Shown piece after piece: positions 45,398 to 54,038 of a stretch of DNA of 64,000 nt. The notes below the pieces were generated by a model, which made no database searches, was not told the origin of the DNA, and saw only the letters and a list, made by a program, of their open reading frames with translations. The stretch lies in contig NZ_CP029426.2 in assembly GCF_002266435.3 (NCBI RefSeq), positions 2,262,001-2,326,000 on the forward strand, read 5' to 3'. Made by a program: the position numbers and the translations under genes. Origin of the DNA: Bradyrhizobium amphicarpaeae (GTDB taxonomy: Bacteria > Pseudomonadota > Alphaproteobacteria > Rhizobiales > Xanthobacteraceae). Position 1 is the stretch's first letter. Each line of letters begins with the position of its first letter.

Positions 45398-46476
45398 ACG
45401 CGCCGACGGGACTTGATTTCGCATCCATCCCGGAGCGCATCCAGTCCGAGGTGCAGCGCGCCATCCAGCGCAGCATCAAGGGCGTCGAGTATTTCTCGAC
45501 CTCCGGCCCATCGCTCGGCTCGACTCCGAAGGACGTGCTGCATACGCGCGGCACCATGAATCTCTATCACTACCGGCCGATGTCGGACGAGATCTACCGC
45601 GTGCCGGTGCTGATCGTGATGGCCACCACCAACCGCGGCTACATTCTCGACCTCGTGCCCGGCCAGAGCTTCATCGAATTCCTGCTCAAGCGCGGTTACG
45701 ATGTCTATTTGCTCGACTGGAGCGCGCCGCGGCCGGAGGAGAAGAGCCTGCGGATGGAGGACTACGTCCTCGACTTCATCCCCGATTGTGTCCGCCGGGT
45801 GCAGGTCGATTCGGGCGAGCGGGACGTCTCCGTGATCGGCTATTGCTTCGGCGGCGTGCTGTCGCTGCTCTACGGCGCGATCCACGCGGATGGGCCGATG
45901 AAGAACCTGATCTGCTTCACCACGCCGATCGATTTCCGCGAGATGAAGCTGTTCGCCAATTTCTCCGACCGCCGCTATTTCGACGTCGACCGCCTCGTCG
46001 ACAGTGTCGGCAACGTGCCGCCGGAGATGATCCTGTCCTCGTTCGAGATGCTGCGCCCCGCCTCGCGCACGGTGAGCCAGATCCAGCTCTGGGAGAACAT
46101 CTGGAACGACGAGTTCGTCAAATCCTACCGCATGTTCGACCGCTGGGCGACCGATACGCTGCCGCTGGCGGGCGAATATTTCCGCGGTATCACCAAGGAC
46201 CTGATGTGGGACAACAAGCTGTTCAACGACGCCATGTCGGTCGGCGGCCGCGCGGCGAATCTCGAAGATATCAAGGTGCCGTTCCTGCACGCGGTCGCCG
46301 AGCACGATCACATCGTGCCGTATGAGGCCGCCAAGCACCTGATCGCGAAGATCGGGTCCGAAGACAAGGAAGAGGTGATGCTGAAGGGCGGTCACGTCTC
46401 GCTCGTCGCGGGAGCCAACGCGGTTAAGCGGCTGTGGCCGAAACTGGATTCCTGGCTGGGAAAGAGGTCGACATGA
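45394..46476 (+). CDS. phaC: Class III-like poly(3-hydroxyalkanoate) synthase, PhaC
   Basis: 360 residues, the size of class III PhaC rather than the about 600 of class I. The lipase-like box is GYCFGG with the cysteine nucleophile C151; D305 (VAEHDHIVP) and H334 (GGHVSLVAG) complete the triad. The conserved LDWSAPRPEE and NIWNDEFVKSYR segments also appear. It polymerises 3-hydroxyacyl-CoA into PHA together with the PhaE-like subunit. ATG 45394 is fixed by the overlap with phaE. It overlaps the acetyltransferase gene by four bases. Rhizobia often carry several phaC genes, so this may be a secondary synthase. Confidence 0.9.
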   Translation: MNAPTGLDFASIPERIQSEVQRAIQRSIKGVEYFSTSGPSLGSTPKDVLHTRGTMNLYHYRPMSDEIYRVPVLIVMATTNRGYILDLVPGQSFIEFLLKRGYDVYLLDWSAPRPEEKSLRMEDYVLDFIPDCVRRVQVDSGERDVSVIGYCFGGVLSLLYGAIHADGPMKNLICFTTPIDFREMKLFANFSDRRYFDVDRLVDSVGNVPPEMILSSFEMLRPASRTVSQIQLWENIWNDEFVKSYRMFDRWATDTLPLAGEYFRGITKDLMWDNKLFNDAMSVGGRAANLEDIKVPFLHAVAEHDHIVPYEAAKHLIAKIGSEDKEEVMLKGGHVSLVAGANAVKRLWPKLDSWLGKRST

Positions 46477-47066
46477 GCGAGCAGCGTTCCTATCCGCGCC
46501 ACGTCAAGACCGACGCCGGCGATATCGAGATCCGCCTGATGTCGCCCGCTGATGAAGCCGCGGTGCTGGCCTTCGGCAAGGGCCTGCCGACCCACGATTT
46601 ATTGTTTCTTCCGCGCAACATCAGCGAGCCGAAGGTGCTGTCAGCCTGGGTCAAGGAGATCGAGCGGGGCGTGATCACGAGCCTGCTTGCGGTCAGGGAC
46701 GGCAAGGTGGTCGGCTGCGGCACGCTGGTGCGCGATCCGCACTCGTGGTCGCCCCATGTGGGCGAGATCCGCATGGTGGTCTCGCTCGACGTTCGCGGGA
46801 AGGGGGTAGGGCGGGCGCTGTCGCAGGAGACCTTCGCGCTCGCGCTCGGCGCGGGCCTGGAGAAGTTGTCGGTCCAGATGACGGTCGACCAGCAGGCCGC
46901 AATTGCCGTTTTCGAGAGCCTCGGTTTCAAGGCCGAAGCATTGCTGCGGGACCACGTCCGGGACGTCGACGGCAAGACCCACGACATAGTCGTGCTTGGC
47001 CACAACATCGCGCAGGTCCAGGCCCAGATGGAAGCCTACGGGCTGCCGGGGGCGGTCCAGCACTAG
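46473..47066 (+). CDS. GNAT family N-acetyltransferase
   Basis: 197 residues. The acetyl-CoA motif A is EIRMVVSLDVRGKGVGRALS, followed by LSVQMTVDQQAAIAVFESLGF, the typical motif B. The ATG overlaps the phaC stop, so it is the third gene of the phaE-phaC operon. A role in protein or small-molecule acylation connected with PHA metabolism is possible; no substrate can be named. Confidence 0.88.
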   Translation: MSEQRSYPRHVKTDAGDIEIRLMSPADEAAVLAFGKGLPTHDLLFLPRNISEPKVLSAWVKEIERGVITSLLAVRDGKVVGCGTLVRDPHSWSPHVGEIRMVVSLDVRGKGVGRALSQETFALALGAGLEKLSVQMTVDQQAAIAVFESLGFKAEALLRDHVRDVDGKTHDIVVLGHNIAQVQAQMEAYGLPGAVQH

Positions 47067-47171
47067 GCACGCCCGGCCGCCATCGAAAAATGGAAATCAA
47101 CCCCATGCACAGTAGGCCGCAACCCAAAAAGGCGGCAGCTTGCCCGAATTTAGCGCTGTTCACGGCTTCGT

Positions 47172-47225
47172 GATATCGCACTGCAACATTGATATTGCAT
47201 CGCACCATTAACTATGCCATATAAG
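47172..47225 (+). promoter_or_regulatory. Phasin promoter with tandem 19-bp repeat operator
   Basis: GATATCGCACTGCAACATT (47172-47190) is followed without a gap by GATATTGCATCGCACCATT (47191-47209), identical at 15 of 19 positions. Within them TGCAA and TTGCA form an inverted repeat (47182-47199). A possible -35 TTGCAT (47195-47200) overlaps it and TATAAG lies at 47220-47225. This fits a repressor such as PhaR covering the -35. Confidence 0.55.
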
Positions 47226-47291
47226 CCGTGCCCCGGGCCAATGCGGACGGGGTGAGCCCATAGCTCAAAGCAATGAGGATGGAGAAACCCC

Positions 47292-47747
47292 ATGACCACT
47301 GAAACCAACACCGCTTTCGAGGGCTTCAAGGACGCTTTCAAGGACATCCAGAATCTGGAAGTTCCCGAGGCTGCCCGCGAGTTCGTCAAGAAGTCCGCCA
47401 ACACCGCCAAGGACCGTACCGCCGAGGTGTTCGCTGGCTCCGAGCGCGTGACCGCCGCCGTCGAGAACGCGGTGACCGAATCCGTCGCCGAGGCCGGCAA
47501 GATCAGCCGCAACATCCAGCAGGCGATCTATGACGACGCCCAGGCGTTCTTCGCCGGCATCGACAAGCTTGCGTCCGCCAAGTCGTTCAGCGAGGCCGTC
47601 GAGATCCAGTCGAGCCTGCTGCGCTCCCGCGGCGAAGTGTTCGTCTCGCGCGCCAAGGCGACCGCAGACTATGTCGGCCAGCTCGCCGCCAACGGTGCCA
47701 AGTCCGCTCAGGACAATTTTGCCAAGGTCTACAACAAGACCGCCTGA
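47292..47747 (+). CDS. phaP: Phasin, PHA granule-associated protein
   Basis: 151 residues, nearly all amphipathic helix without cysteine or membrane segment. It contains NLEVPEAAREFVKKSANTAK, then AVENAVTESVAEAGKISRN and EAVEIQSSLLRSRGEVFVSR, the usual phasin_2 pattern. Phasins coat PHA granules and control their number and size. GATGGAG precedes the ATG after a leader of about 60 bases. It has its own promoter and terminator. It follows the PHA synthase operon by 225 bases. Confidence 0.93.
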   Translation: MTTETNTAFEGFKDAFKDIQNLEVPEAAREFVKKSANTAKDRTAEVFAGSERVTAAVENAVTESVAEAGKISRNIQQAIYDDAQAFFAGIDKLASAKSFSEAVEIQSSLLRSRGEVFVSRAKATADYVGQLAANGAKSAQDNFAKVYNKTA

Positions 47748-47777
47748 TCCGGCGCCCTGAGTTCAAACTGAATTTGA

Positions 47778-47802
47778 GGCCCGCTTCGGCGGGCCTTTTG
47801 TT
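47778..47802 (+). terminator. Intrinsic terminator after the phasin gene
   Basis: GGCCCGC TTCG GCGGGCC, a seven-pair stem with a UUCG tetraloop, followed by TTTTGTTTTG. It lies about 30 bases after the phasin stop codon. Confidence 0.92.
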
Positions 47803-47810
47803 TTGTCTGC

Positions 47811-47951
47811 TGCGTTCCCCGAATGCAGTGCAGCGCGCCCCTGGCGATGCGAAGCATCGTCCAGTGCGGCAAGGTGCTCTGCTGATCCGGGGTCCATGCT
47901 GGGTCCCGGCTCTGCGTCGCAACGCTGCGCGTTGCGCCTTGTCCGGGACAC
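47811..47951. repeat. Palindromic intergenic repeat, family A copy 4 (left end degraded)
   Basis: The right end GTCCGGGACAC and the inner TGGGTCCCGGCTCTGCG match the other copies. The left end (TGCGTTCCCCGAATGCAG) has diverged and would pair poorly. It fills most of the gap between the phasin terminator and the DUF445 gene. Confidence 0.7.
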
Positions 47952-47979
47952 GAAGAGACCGACGCGCTAAGTATCGCTC

Positions 47980-49266
47980 ATGACGCCACCCGCCACCTTC
48001 TCCTTCGACACCCCCGGCGATGCCGAACGCGCCGCCGAGCTGCGCCGCGTCAAGGCGCTGGCGACGCTGGTGCTGGCTTCGACGCTCGCGCTGTTCGTCG
48101 TCGCGAAATGGCTGCTTCCCGTGCATCCCGTGTTCGGCTTCATCGCGGCCTTCGCGGAAGCGGCGACCATCGGCGGCCTCGCCGACTGGTATGCCGTGGT
48201 CGCGCTGTTCAAGCGGCCGCTCGGCCTGCCGATTCCGCATACCGCGATCATCCAGAGCAACCAGGCTCGCATCGCCGACAAGCTCGGCGAGTTCATCCAG
48301 GTGCATTTCCTCTCGGCAGATCCCGTCGAGGCCAAGCTGAAGGAGATCGATTTCGGCTCCTTCGTCGCCGACTGGCTGCGCGATCGCAAGCGCAGCGATG
48401 ATTTGGCGCGGTTCGCGCTCCGTTTGTTGCCGGAAGCCGTCTCGGCGACCGAGAGCTCGGGCCTGATGACCTTCATCATCCGTCGGATGTCTTCACAGCT
48501 CCAGGCCGTCGACCTTGCGCCGCTTGCGGCCGGCACGCTGCGCGGCTTCGTGGCGGAGGGGCGCCACCAGATCCTGTTCGACGATCTCCTGCGCGTGATG
48601 CACGAGACGTTGAACCAGACAGAGACGATGGGGATGATCCGCGAGAAGGTGCGCGCGGAATTGCCGACCCTGCTGCGACTCTATCGCGCCGACAAGTTTC
48701 TGGTGAACAAGATCGTGGCCTCCGCCACCGCCTTCTTCAACGAGGTGCGCAGCGATCCCAAGCATCCGTTCCGCGGCGAGTTCGACCGCATGGTGCTGAG
48801 CTTCGTCGACCGGCTCGGCACCGACCAGGCCTATATCGACCGCATCGACGGCTTGAAGCGTGATCTCCTGGCGCGGCCCGAGCTCGCCGATCTCGCCCGC
48901 ACCGTCTGGGCCAACACGCGCTCTTTCATCGAGCGCAGCGCGAGCGGCGAGACACAGGTGCTGCAGCATCACCTCGCCGGCATGTTCGTCGCGGCGGGCG
49001 AGGCGCTTGCCGGCGATGCCGAGCTGCGCGGCGAGATCAACAAGGGGCTGGTCACGGTGCTGCGCAGCTTCGTCGCAGACCAGAAGAGCGGCGTTTCGAT
49101 CTTCATCTCCGACCAGGTCAAGGCGTGGGACATGGCGCAGTTGATTTCGCTGATCGAAATCAACATCGGGCGCGACCTGCAATACATCCGCTTCAACGGT
49201 TCGCTGATCGGCGGACTGGCCGGGCTCGGGCTCTACTCCGTAGAATTCCTGCTTCGATTGCTGTGA
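47980..49266 (+). CDS. DUF445 family membrane protein (YjiN-like)
   Basis: 428 residues. Hydrophobic segments at about 27-48 and 50-72 contain the family pattern AAFAEAATIGGLADWYAVVALFK. A long helical middle follows, and a C-terminal membrane helix (SLIGGLAGLGLYSVEFLLRL) closes the protein. The function of DUF445 proteins is not established; they resemble E. coli YjiN. It is probably transcribed alone. Confidence 0.88.
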   Translation: MTPPATFSFDTPGDAERAAELRRVKALATLVLASTLALFVVAKWLLPVHPVFGFIAAFAEAATIGGLADWYAVVALFKRPLGLPIPHTAIIQSNQARIADKLGEFIQVHFLSADPVEAKLKEIDFGSFVADWLRDRKRSDDLARFALRLLPEAVSATESSGLMTFIIRRMSSQLQAVDLAPLAAGTLRGFVAEGRHQILFDDLLRVMHETLNQTETMGMIREKVRAELPTLLRLYRADKFLVNKIVASATAFFNEVRSDPKHPFRGEFDRMVLSFVDRLGTDQAYIDRIDGLKRDLLARPELADLARTVWANTRSFIERSASGETQVLQHHLAGMFVAAGEALAGDAELRGEINKGLVTVLRSFVADQKSGVSIFISDQVKAWDMAQLISLIEINIGRDLQYIRFNGSLIGGLAGLGLYSVEFLLRLL

Positions 49267-49454
49267 CTTTTGCGTCACTGCCGTTGGCATTAACGTGCGG
49301 GGCTATTGTCGCCCCGCGACTCTCCCGCTTGAATGCAGGGAACCGGCCGCCTAGCTGATTCATGTTGCGCTGCGGAACGATCCGGAAGCCGGCTTGTTGG
49401 AAATCCATGCCTATTTGCCGGCCTCTCGACCGGCCCTTCTCAGAGGACACAGTG

Positions 49455-50225
49455 ATGACCGCTACTGCCCAGACGCTGCGTGCGCCGTCCAAAACTCTGA
49501 TGTTCTTGGAAGGGCGCGCGATCCACGAGTTCGGCGCGTTCCTCGGCGCACTGCCTCTGCTGAGTCTTGCGTCGCGTGGCGACGGGCATCCAGTGCTCGT
49601 GCTGCCGGGTCTCGTGGCCTCGGACGCCTCCACGCGCGCGCTACGCACGTTCCTGAGCAGCAAAGGCTACGCGGTGAGCGGCTGGCGCCAGGGCCGCAAT
49701 TACGGCCTGCGTGACGGCGTGCAGCACGCGATGGTCGATCTGGTCCAGGAGCTGAACGATACCCATGGCCGCAAGATCAGCCTGGTCGGCTGGAGCCTCG
49801 GTGGCCTCTATGCGCGTCAGCTTGCCAAGATGATGCCCGAGCGCGTGCGTCAGGTGATCACGCTCGGAAGTCCTTTTGCCGGCAATCCCCGTTCGACCAA
49901 TGCCTGGCGCGTCTATGAATGGGCCAGCGGGCAGAAGTCCGACGAGGTCGATCCCGAGTTCGGCGGCGAGCTCGCCGCTCCGCCGCCGGTGCCGACCACG
50001 GCCATCTTCAGCCGCACCGACGGCGTCTGCGCCTGGCAGGGCTGCATGGAGAAGGCGGGCGCGCAGACCGAGAGCATCGAGGTCGAGAGCAGCCATTGCG
50101 GCATGGGGCACCATCCGGCCGTGGTCTACGCGGTCGCCGACCGCCTTGCGCAGAAGGAGGGCCAGTGGCGCCCCTTCGACCGCAGCGGCTGGCGCAGCCT
50201 GGCGTATCCCGATCCGCATCGGTGA
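49455..50225 (+). CDS. Alpha/beta hydrolase (esterase/lipase-like), paralogue 2
   Basis: 256 residues with S114 in GWSLGG, the upstream GDGHPVLVLPGLVASD and the downstream VITLGSPFAGNPRSTNAWRVYE. A histidine-rich C-terminal motif ESSHCGMGHHP probably supplies the base. It is the paralogue of the protein at 36360-37160, sharing the oxyanion, nucleophile and GSPFA segments. ATG 49455 is chosen over longer readings; AGAGGA lies upstream. Two copies flanking the PHA/wax gene island suggest related ester substrates. Confidence 0.85.
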   Translation: MTATAQTLRAPSKTLMFLEGRAIHEFGAFLGALPLLSLASRGDGHPVLVLPGLVASDASTRALRTFLSSKGYAVSGWRQGRNYGLRDGVQHAMVDLVQELNDTHGRKISLVGWSLGGLYARQLAKMMPERVRQVITLGSPFAGNPRSTNAWRVYEWASGQKSDEVDPEFGGELAAPPPVPTTAIFSRTDGVCAWQGCMEKAGAQTESIEVESSHCGMGHHPAVVYAVADRLAQKEGQWRPFDRSGWRSLAYPDPHR

Positions 50226-50237
50226 ACGGGCCTGCAT

Positions 50238-50349
50238 GGTTTCGAGACGCGCGGCGTTGCCGCGCTCCTCACCATGAGGGTTGGGGACCGTTGACGCCAC
50301 ATGAAAGCCAGACCTCATCCTGAGGAGGCGGGAAGCGCCGTCTCGAAGG
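50238..50349. repeat. Palindromic intergenic repeat, family E (TTTCGAGACG)
   Basis: The outer arms GGTTTCGAGACG and CGTCTCGAAGG enclose CTCCTCACCATGAGG and CCTCATCCTGAGGAGG. It is one copy in this window. It lies in the gap before paaX and separates it from the hydrolase gene. Confidence 0.75.
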
Positions 50350-50424
50350 ACCGAGCCCGGGCCTCGCTTCCGTTGTCGCACCCGTCCATTGTCGCGCCCG
50401 CACCAAACGCGCTAAGCCTGCCGC

Positions 50425-51291
50425 ATGGCGCATCCGCTCTCCCGCATCATTGACCAGCTCAAGCGCGAGCCGTCACGCACCGGCTCTATCGTCATCACCG
50501 TGTTCGGCGACGCCATCGTGCCGCGCGGCGGTGTGGTGTGGCTTGGCACGCTGCTGGAATTCTTCGGGAGTCTGGACATCGATGCCGGCGTAGTACGCAC
50601 CGCGATGTCGCGCCTTGCCGCCGACGGCTGGCTCACCCGCGAAAAGGTCGGCCGCAACAGTTTCTATCGCCTGGCCGACAAGGGTCGCCAGACGTTCGAG
50701 GCTGCGACGCGGCACATCTACGATCCGCCACCGTCCGATTGGACGGGGCGCTTCGAGCTGCTGCTGATCGGCAACGGGGAGGATCGTGACGCTTCGCGCG
50801 AAGCGCTCCGTAATGCCGGCTTCGGCAGTCCGCTGCCGGGCGTGTGGGTCGCGCCGTCGGGCGTGCCGGTGCCGGATCAAGCCTCGGGCGCGATCCGCCT
50901 CGAAGTCTCGGCCGAGGACGACAGCGGCCGTCGCCTGCTCAGTGCGAGCTGGCCGCTGGATCGCACCGCGGATGCCTATCTGAAATTCATGAAGACGTTC
51001 GAGCCGCTGCGTGCCGTACTTGCGCGTGGTTCGGAGCTGTCCGAGGCCGACGCCTTCACCGCACGCATCCTCCTGATCCACCACTACCGCCGCGTCGTGC
51101 TGCGCGATCCGCTGTTGCCCGAAAGCCTGTTGCCGGCGGACTGGCCGGGCACGGCGGCACGGGAGCTGTGCGGCGAGATCTATCGCGCGCTGCTTGCCGC
51201 CTCGGAACAATGGCTCGATGAACATGGAACCAACGAGAAGGGGCCATTGCCGCCAGCGCGAAAGCTGCTGGAAAGGAGGTTCGGCGCCTGA
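50425..51291 (+). CDS. paaX: PaaX-family repressor of phenylacetate catabolism
   Basis: 288 residues. The N-terminal winged helix opens SIVITVFGDAIVPRGGVVWL, followed by AGVVRTAMSRLAADGWLTRE and KVGRNSFYRLADKG. The middle and C-terminal parts carry the PaaX pattern, including LIHHYRRVVLRDPLLPESLLP. PaaX represses paa genes and is released by phenylacetyl-CoA, the PaaK product. It lies 75 bases upstream of paaA in the same orientation. Confidence 0.93.
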   Translation: MAHPLSRIIDQLKREPSRTGSIVITVFGDAIVPRGGVVWLGTLLEFFGSLDIDAGVVRTAMSRLAADGWLTREKVGRNSFYRLADKGRQTFEAATRHIYDPPPSDWTGRFELLLIGNGEDRDASREALRNAGFGSPLPGVWVAPSGVPVPDQASGAIRLEVSAEDDSGRRLLSASWPLDRTADAYLKFMKTFEPLRAVLARGSELSEADAFTARILLIHHYRRVVLRDPLLPESLLPADWPGTAARELCGEIYRALLAASEQWLDEHGTNEKGPLPPARKLLERRFGA

Positions 51292-51294
51292 CTA

Positions 51295-51340
51295 TTATGT
51301 TACAGAAATATCTTGCACGACTTGATTCTTGTTATATATT
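51295..51340 (+). promoter_or_regulatory. Promoter and possible PaaX operator in front of paaA
   Basis: An AT-rich patch in GC-rich DNA. TTGCAC (51313-51318) and TATATT (51335-51340) have a 16-base spacer. GTTACAGAAAT on the left and ATTCTTGTTATA on the right form an imperfect inverted repeat around the -35, which would suit a dimeric repressor. The paaA start is 27 bases beyond the -10. Confidence 0.5.
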
Positions 51341-51366
51341 GCCTCCCAACAAACGGGAGGACGCGC

Positions 51367-52359
51367 ATGTATACCCAGGCGCTGAATACGGCCGAGACCG
51401 ATGATCGCGGTCTCGAGGACGCGGCCAAGGCTGCGCAATTCCAGGCCCGGATCGATGCCGAAGAGCGGATCGAGCCGAACGACTGGATGCCGTCGGCTTA
51501 TCGCAAGACGCTCACCCGCCAAATCTCGCAGCACGCCCATTCCGAAGTCGTCGGCATGCTGCCGGAGGGCAATTGGATCACCCGTGCGCCGACCCTGCGC
51601 CGGAAAGCCGCGCTGCTCGCCAAGGTGCAGGACGAGTGCGGCCACGGGCTCTATCTCTACGCCGCCGCCGAGACGCTCGGCTCCTCGCGCGAAGAGCTGG
51701 TCGATGCCATGCTCGCGGGCAAAGCCAAGTATTCCTCGATCTTCAACTATCCGACCTTGACCTGGGCCGACATCGGCACCATCGGCTGGCTGGTCGACGG
51801 CGCCGCGATCATGAACCAGATCCCGTTATGCCGCTGCTCCTACGGTCCCTATGCCCGCGCGATGATCCGTGTCTGCAAGGAGGAATCGTTCCACCAGCGC
51901 CAGGGCTACGAGATCATGCTGACGCTGTGCCGCGGCTCGGACGAGCAGAAGGCGATGGCGCAGGATGCGCTGAATAGATGGTGGTGGCCGGTGCTGATGA
52001 TGTTCGGCCCGCCCGATGCCACGAGCCAGCACAGCGACGCTTCGACGAAGTGGAAGATCAAGCGCTTCTCCAACGACGAGCTGCGCCAGAAATTCGTCGA
52101 CGCGACCGTGCCGCAGGCGCAATATCTCGGCCTCACCATTCCCGATCCTGGCATGACCCAGGATGCCGACGGACACTGGCGATACAGCGAGATCGACTGG
52201 ACCGAGTTCAAGCAGGTGCTCGCCGGCAACGGCCCCTGCAATCGCGACCGCATGGCCGCGCGCCGCAAGGCTCATGCGGAGGGCGCCTGGGTGCGCGACG
52301 CAGCGGCAGCCTATGCGGCAAAGCGCGCGCAGCGCCAGACCGCACAAGCCGCGGAGTAG
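51367..52359 (+). CDS. paaA: Phenylacetyl-CoA epoxidase, catalytic subunit PaaA
   Basis: 330 residues. The di-iron site is spread over a four-helix bundle: [12 protein letters not shown] carries a Glu-X2-His, and [12 protein letters not shown] carries the second. These match PaaA of the multicomponent 1,2-phenylacetyl-CoA epoxidase, which epoxidises the aromatic ring of phenylacetyl-CoA. It works with PaaB, PaaC, PaaD and the reductase PaaE, all encoded downstream. ATG 51367 lies after ACGGGAGGA. The protein is slightly longer than in E. coli, with an Ala-rich C-terminal tail. Confidence 0.96.
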   Translation: MYTQALNTAETDDRGLEDAAKAAQFQARIDAEERIEPNDWMPSAYRKTLTRQISQHAHSEVVGMLPEGNWITRAPTLRRKAALLAKVQDECGHGLYLYAAAETLGSSREELVDAMLAGKAKYSSIFNYPTLTWADIGTIGWLVDGAAIMNQIPLCRCSYGPYARAMIRVCKEESFHQRQGYEIMLTLCRGSDEQKAMAQDALNRWWWPVLMMFGPPDATSQHSDASTKWKIKRFSNDELRQKFVDATVPQAQYLGLTIPDPGMTQDADGHWRYSEIDWTEFKQVLAGNGPCNRDRMAARRKAHAEGAWVRDAAAAYAAKRAQRQTAQAAE

Positions 52360-52368
52360 GAGATCGAT

Positions 52369-52656
52369 ATGGCCACGCCGAACACGCCGCTGTGGGAAGT
52401 CTTCATTCGCAGCCGCAACGGGCTCGCGCACAAGCATGTGGGATCGCTGCATGCCAGCGACGCCACCATGGCGCTGCAGGCCGCCCGCGACATCTACACC
52501 CGCCGCGGCGAGGGCCTGTCGATCTGGGTCGTGCCGTCGAGTGCGATCACCGCCAGCGATCCCGCCGAGAAGGGCATGATGTTCGAGCCGGCGGAATCGA
52601 AGATCTACCGGCATCCGACCTTTTACGAGGTGCCCGAGGAAGTGGGGCACATGTGA
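52369..52656 (+). CDS. paaB: Phenylacetyl-CoA epoxidase subunit PaaB
   Basis: 95 residues. LWEVFIRSRNGLAHKHVGSLHA, then ALQAARDIYTRRGEG and LSIWVVPSSAI, is the typical PaaB sequence. It is a small structural subunit that links PaaA-PaaC units. Nine bases separate it from paaA, and its stop overlaps the paaC start by one base. Confidence 0.95.
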   Translation: MATPNTPLWEVFIRSRNGLAHKHVGSLHASDATMALQAARDIYTRRGEGLSIWVVPSSAITASDPAEKGMMFEPAESKIYRHPTFYEVPEEVGHM

Positions 52657-53432
52657 TGGCGACCGCCAACATCCAGGTCTCCGAAACGCCGCTGGTGCTC
52701 TACGCGCTGCGCCGTGCCGACGATGCGCTGATCCTCGGTCACAGATTGTCGGAATGGTGCGGGCATGCGCCGATGCTGGAAGAGGACATGGCGCTCTCCA
52801 ACATCGCGCTCGACCTGATCGGCCAGGCACGTGAGCTCTACACGTACGCGGCCAAAGCCGAAGACAAGGGCAACGACGAGGACAAGCTCGCTTACTTGCG
52901 GGACGTGCGACAGTATCGCAATTTGCTGCTGGTCGAGCAGCCCAACGGCGATTTCGCCCAGACCCTGGTGCGGCAGTTCTTCTATTCGGCGTTCGCGGAT
53001 CTCTACTGGCGCGCGATGATGAATTCGCGCGATACGACGCTGGCGGCGATTGCCGCCAAGTCGGAGAAGGAGAGCGCCTATCATCTGCGCCACGCCTCCG
53101 AGTGGCTCATCCGGCTCGGCGACGGCACTGATGAAAGCCATGCCCGTGCGCAAGCTGCGATCGATCACCTCTGGGCCTTCACCGGCGAGATGTTTGCCGT
53201 CGATGACGGCGAGCGTGCGCTGATCCACGCGGACATCGCGATTGATCCAGGCACCTTGCGCGGTCGCTGGTTGCAGACGCTCTCCGATGTCGCCAGCGAA
53301 GCCACACTGGTTTTGCCGCGGAATGACTGGATGCAGCAAGGCGGCCGCGCGGGCCGGCACAGCGAGCATCTCGGCCATCTCCTGTCCGAGTTGCAGTCGA
53401 TGCAGCGCACCTTCCCGGGGCTGGCATGGTGA
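52656..53432 (+). CDS. paaC: Phenylacetyl-CoA epoxidase structural subunit PaaC
   Basis: 258 residues, a PaaA-like helical bundle. RLSEWCGHAPMLEEDMALSN opens the core, and SEKESAYHLRHASEWLIRLGDG follows near residue 140. PaaC lacks catalytic iron and forms the heterodimer that carries PaaA. Start ATG 52656 shares one base with the paaB stop. The stop lies inside the paaD start region. Confidence 0.95.
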   Translation: MATANIQVSETPLVLYALRRADDALILGHRLSEWCGHAPMLEEDMALSNIALDLIGQARELYTYAAKAEDKGNDEDKLAYLRDVRQYRNLLLVEQPNGDFAQTLVRQFFYSAFADLYWRAMMNSRDTTLAAIAAKSEKESAYHLRHASEWLIRLGDGTDESHARAQAAIDHLWAFTGEMFAVDDGERALIHADIAIDPGTLRGRWLQTLSDVASEATLVLPRNDWMQQGGRAGRHSEHLGHLLSELQSMQRTFPGLAW

Positions 53433-53929
53433 GCGTGCTCGACCGCGACAGCGAGCTGCGCCAGCGCGCCTGGGACGCCGCGGCGGGCGTGGTCGATCCC
53501 GAAATCCCGGTGCTGACCATCGCCGACCTCGGCGTGTTGCGCGAGGTTGCACTCGACGGCGATCATGTCGAGGTCGCGATCACGCCGACCTATTCCGGCT
53601 GCCCGGCGATGAACATGATCGCGCTGGAAATCGAGGTTGCGCTGGAGCGCGCCGGCTTCCACCGTCCGAAAGTGCGCACCGTGCTGTCGCCGGCCTGGAC
53701 CACCGACTGGATGACCGAGGAGGGCCGCCGAAAGCTGCGCGCCTACGGCATCGCGCCGCCGCAGGCCTCGAGCTCGCGCCGGGCGCTGTTCGGCGAACAG
53801 GCGGTGGCCTGCCCGCAATGCGGCTCCGAGAACACCGAGCTGCTGTCCGAATTCGGCTCCACCTCGTGCAAGGCGCTGTGGCGTTGCAGGTCCTGCCGCG
53901 AACCCTTCGATTACTTCAAGTGTCATTGA
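53426..53929 (+). CDS. paaD: Phenylacetate degradation protein PaaD (iron-sulfur/maturation type)
   Basis: 167 residues. An N-terminal MIP18/DUF59 domain (VVDPEIPVLTIADLGVLRE, then TPTYSGCPAM with Cys 59) is followed by a C-terminal cysteine-rich ribbon: C129, C132, C148, C154, C157, C166. It is needed for full activity of the epoxidase, probably for metal-centre assembly. ATG 53426 overlaps paaC by seven bases; GTG 53429 is the alternative. Confidence 0.93.
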   Translation: MVSVLDRDSELRQRAWDAAAGVVDPEIPVLTIADLGVLREVALDGDHVEVAITPTYSGCPAMNMIALEIEVALERAGFHRPKVRTVLSPAWTTDWMTEEGRRKLRAYGIAPPQASSSRRALFGEQAVACPQCGSENTELLSEFGSTSCKALWRCRSCREPFDYFKCH

Positions 53930-53953
53930 GAAACGCGTGATGCTAGGCCCACC

Positions 53954-54038
53954 GTCATTGCGAGGAGCTCTTGCGACGAAGCAATCCAGGCTGCCTCCGT
54001 GGAGCGACTCTGGATTGCTTCGCTTCGCTCGCAATGAC
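53954..54038. repeat. Palindromic intergenic repeat, family B copy 3
   Basis: GTCATTGCGAGGAGC and CGCTTCGCTCGCAATGAC ends with GCAATCCAG / CTGGATTGC arms. It sits within the paa operon between paaD and paaE. Confidence 0.85.
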
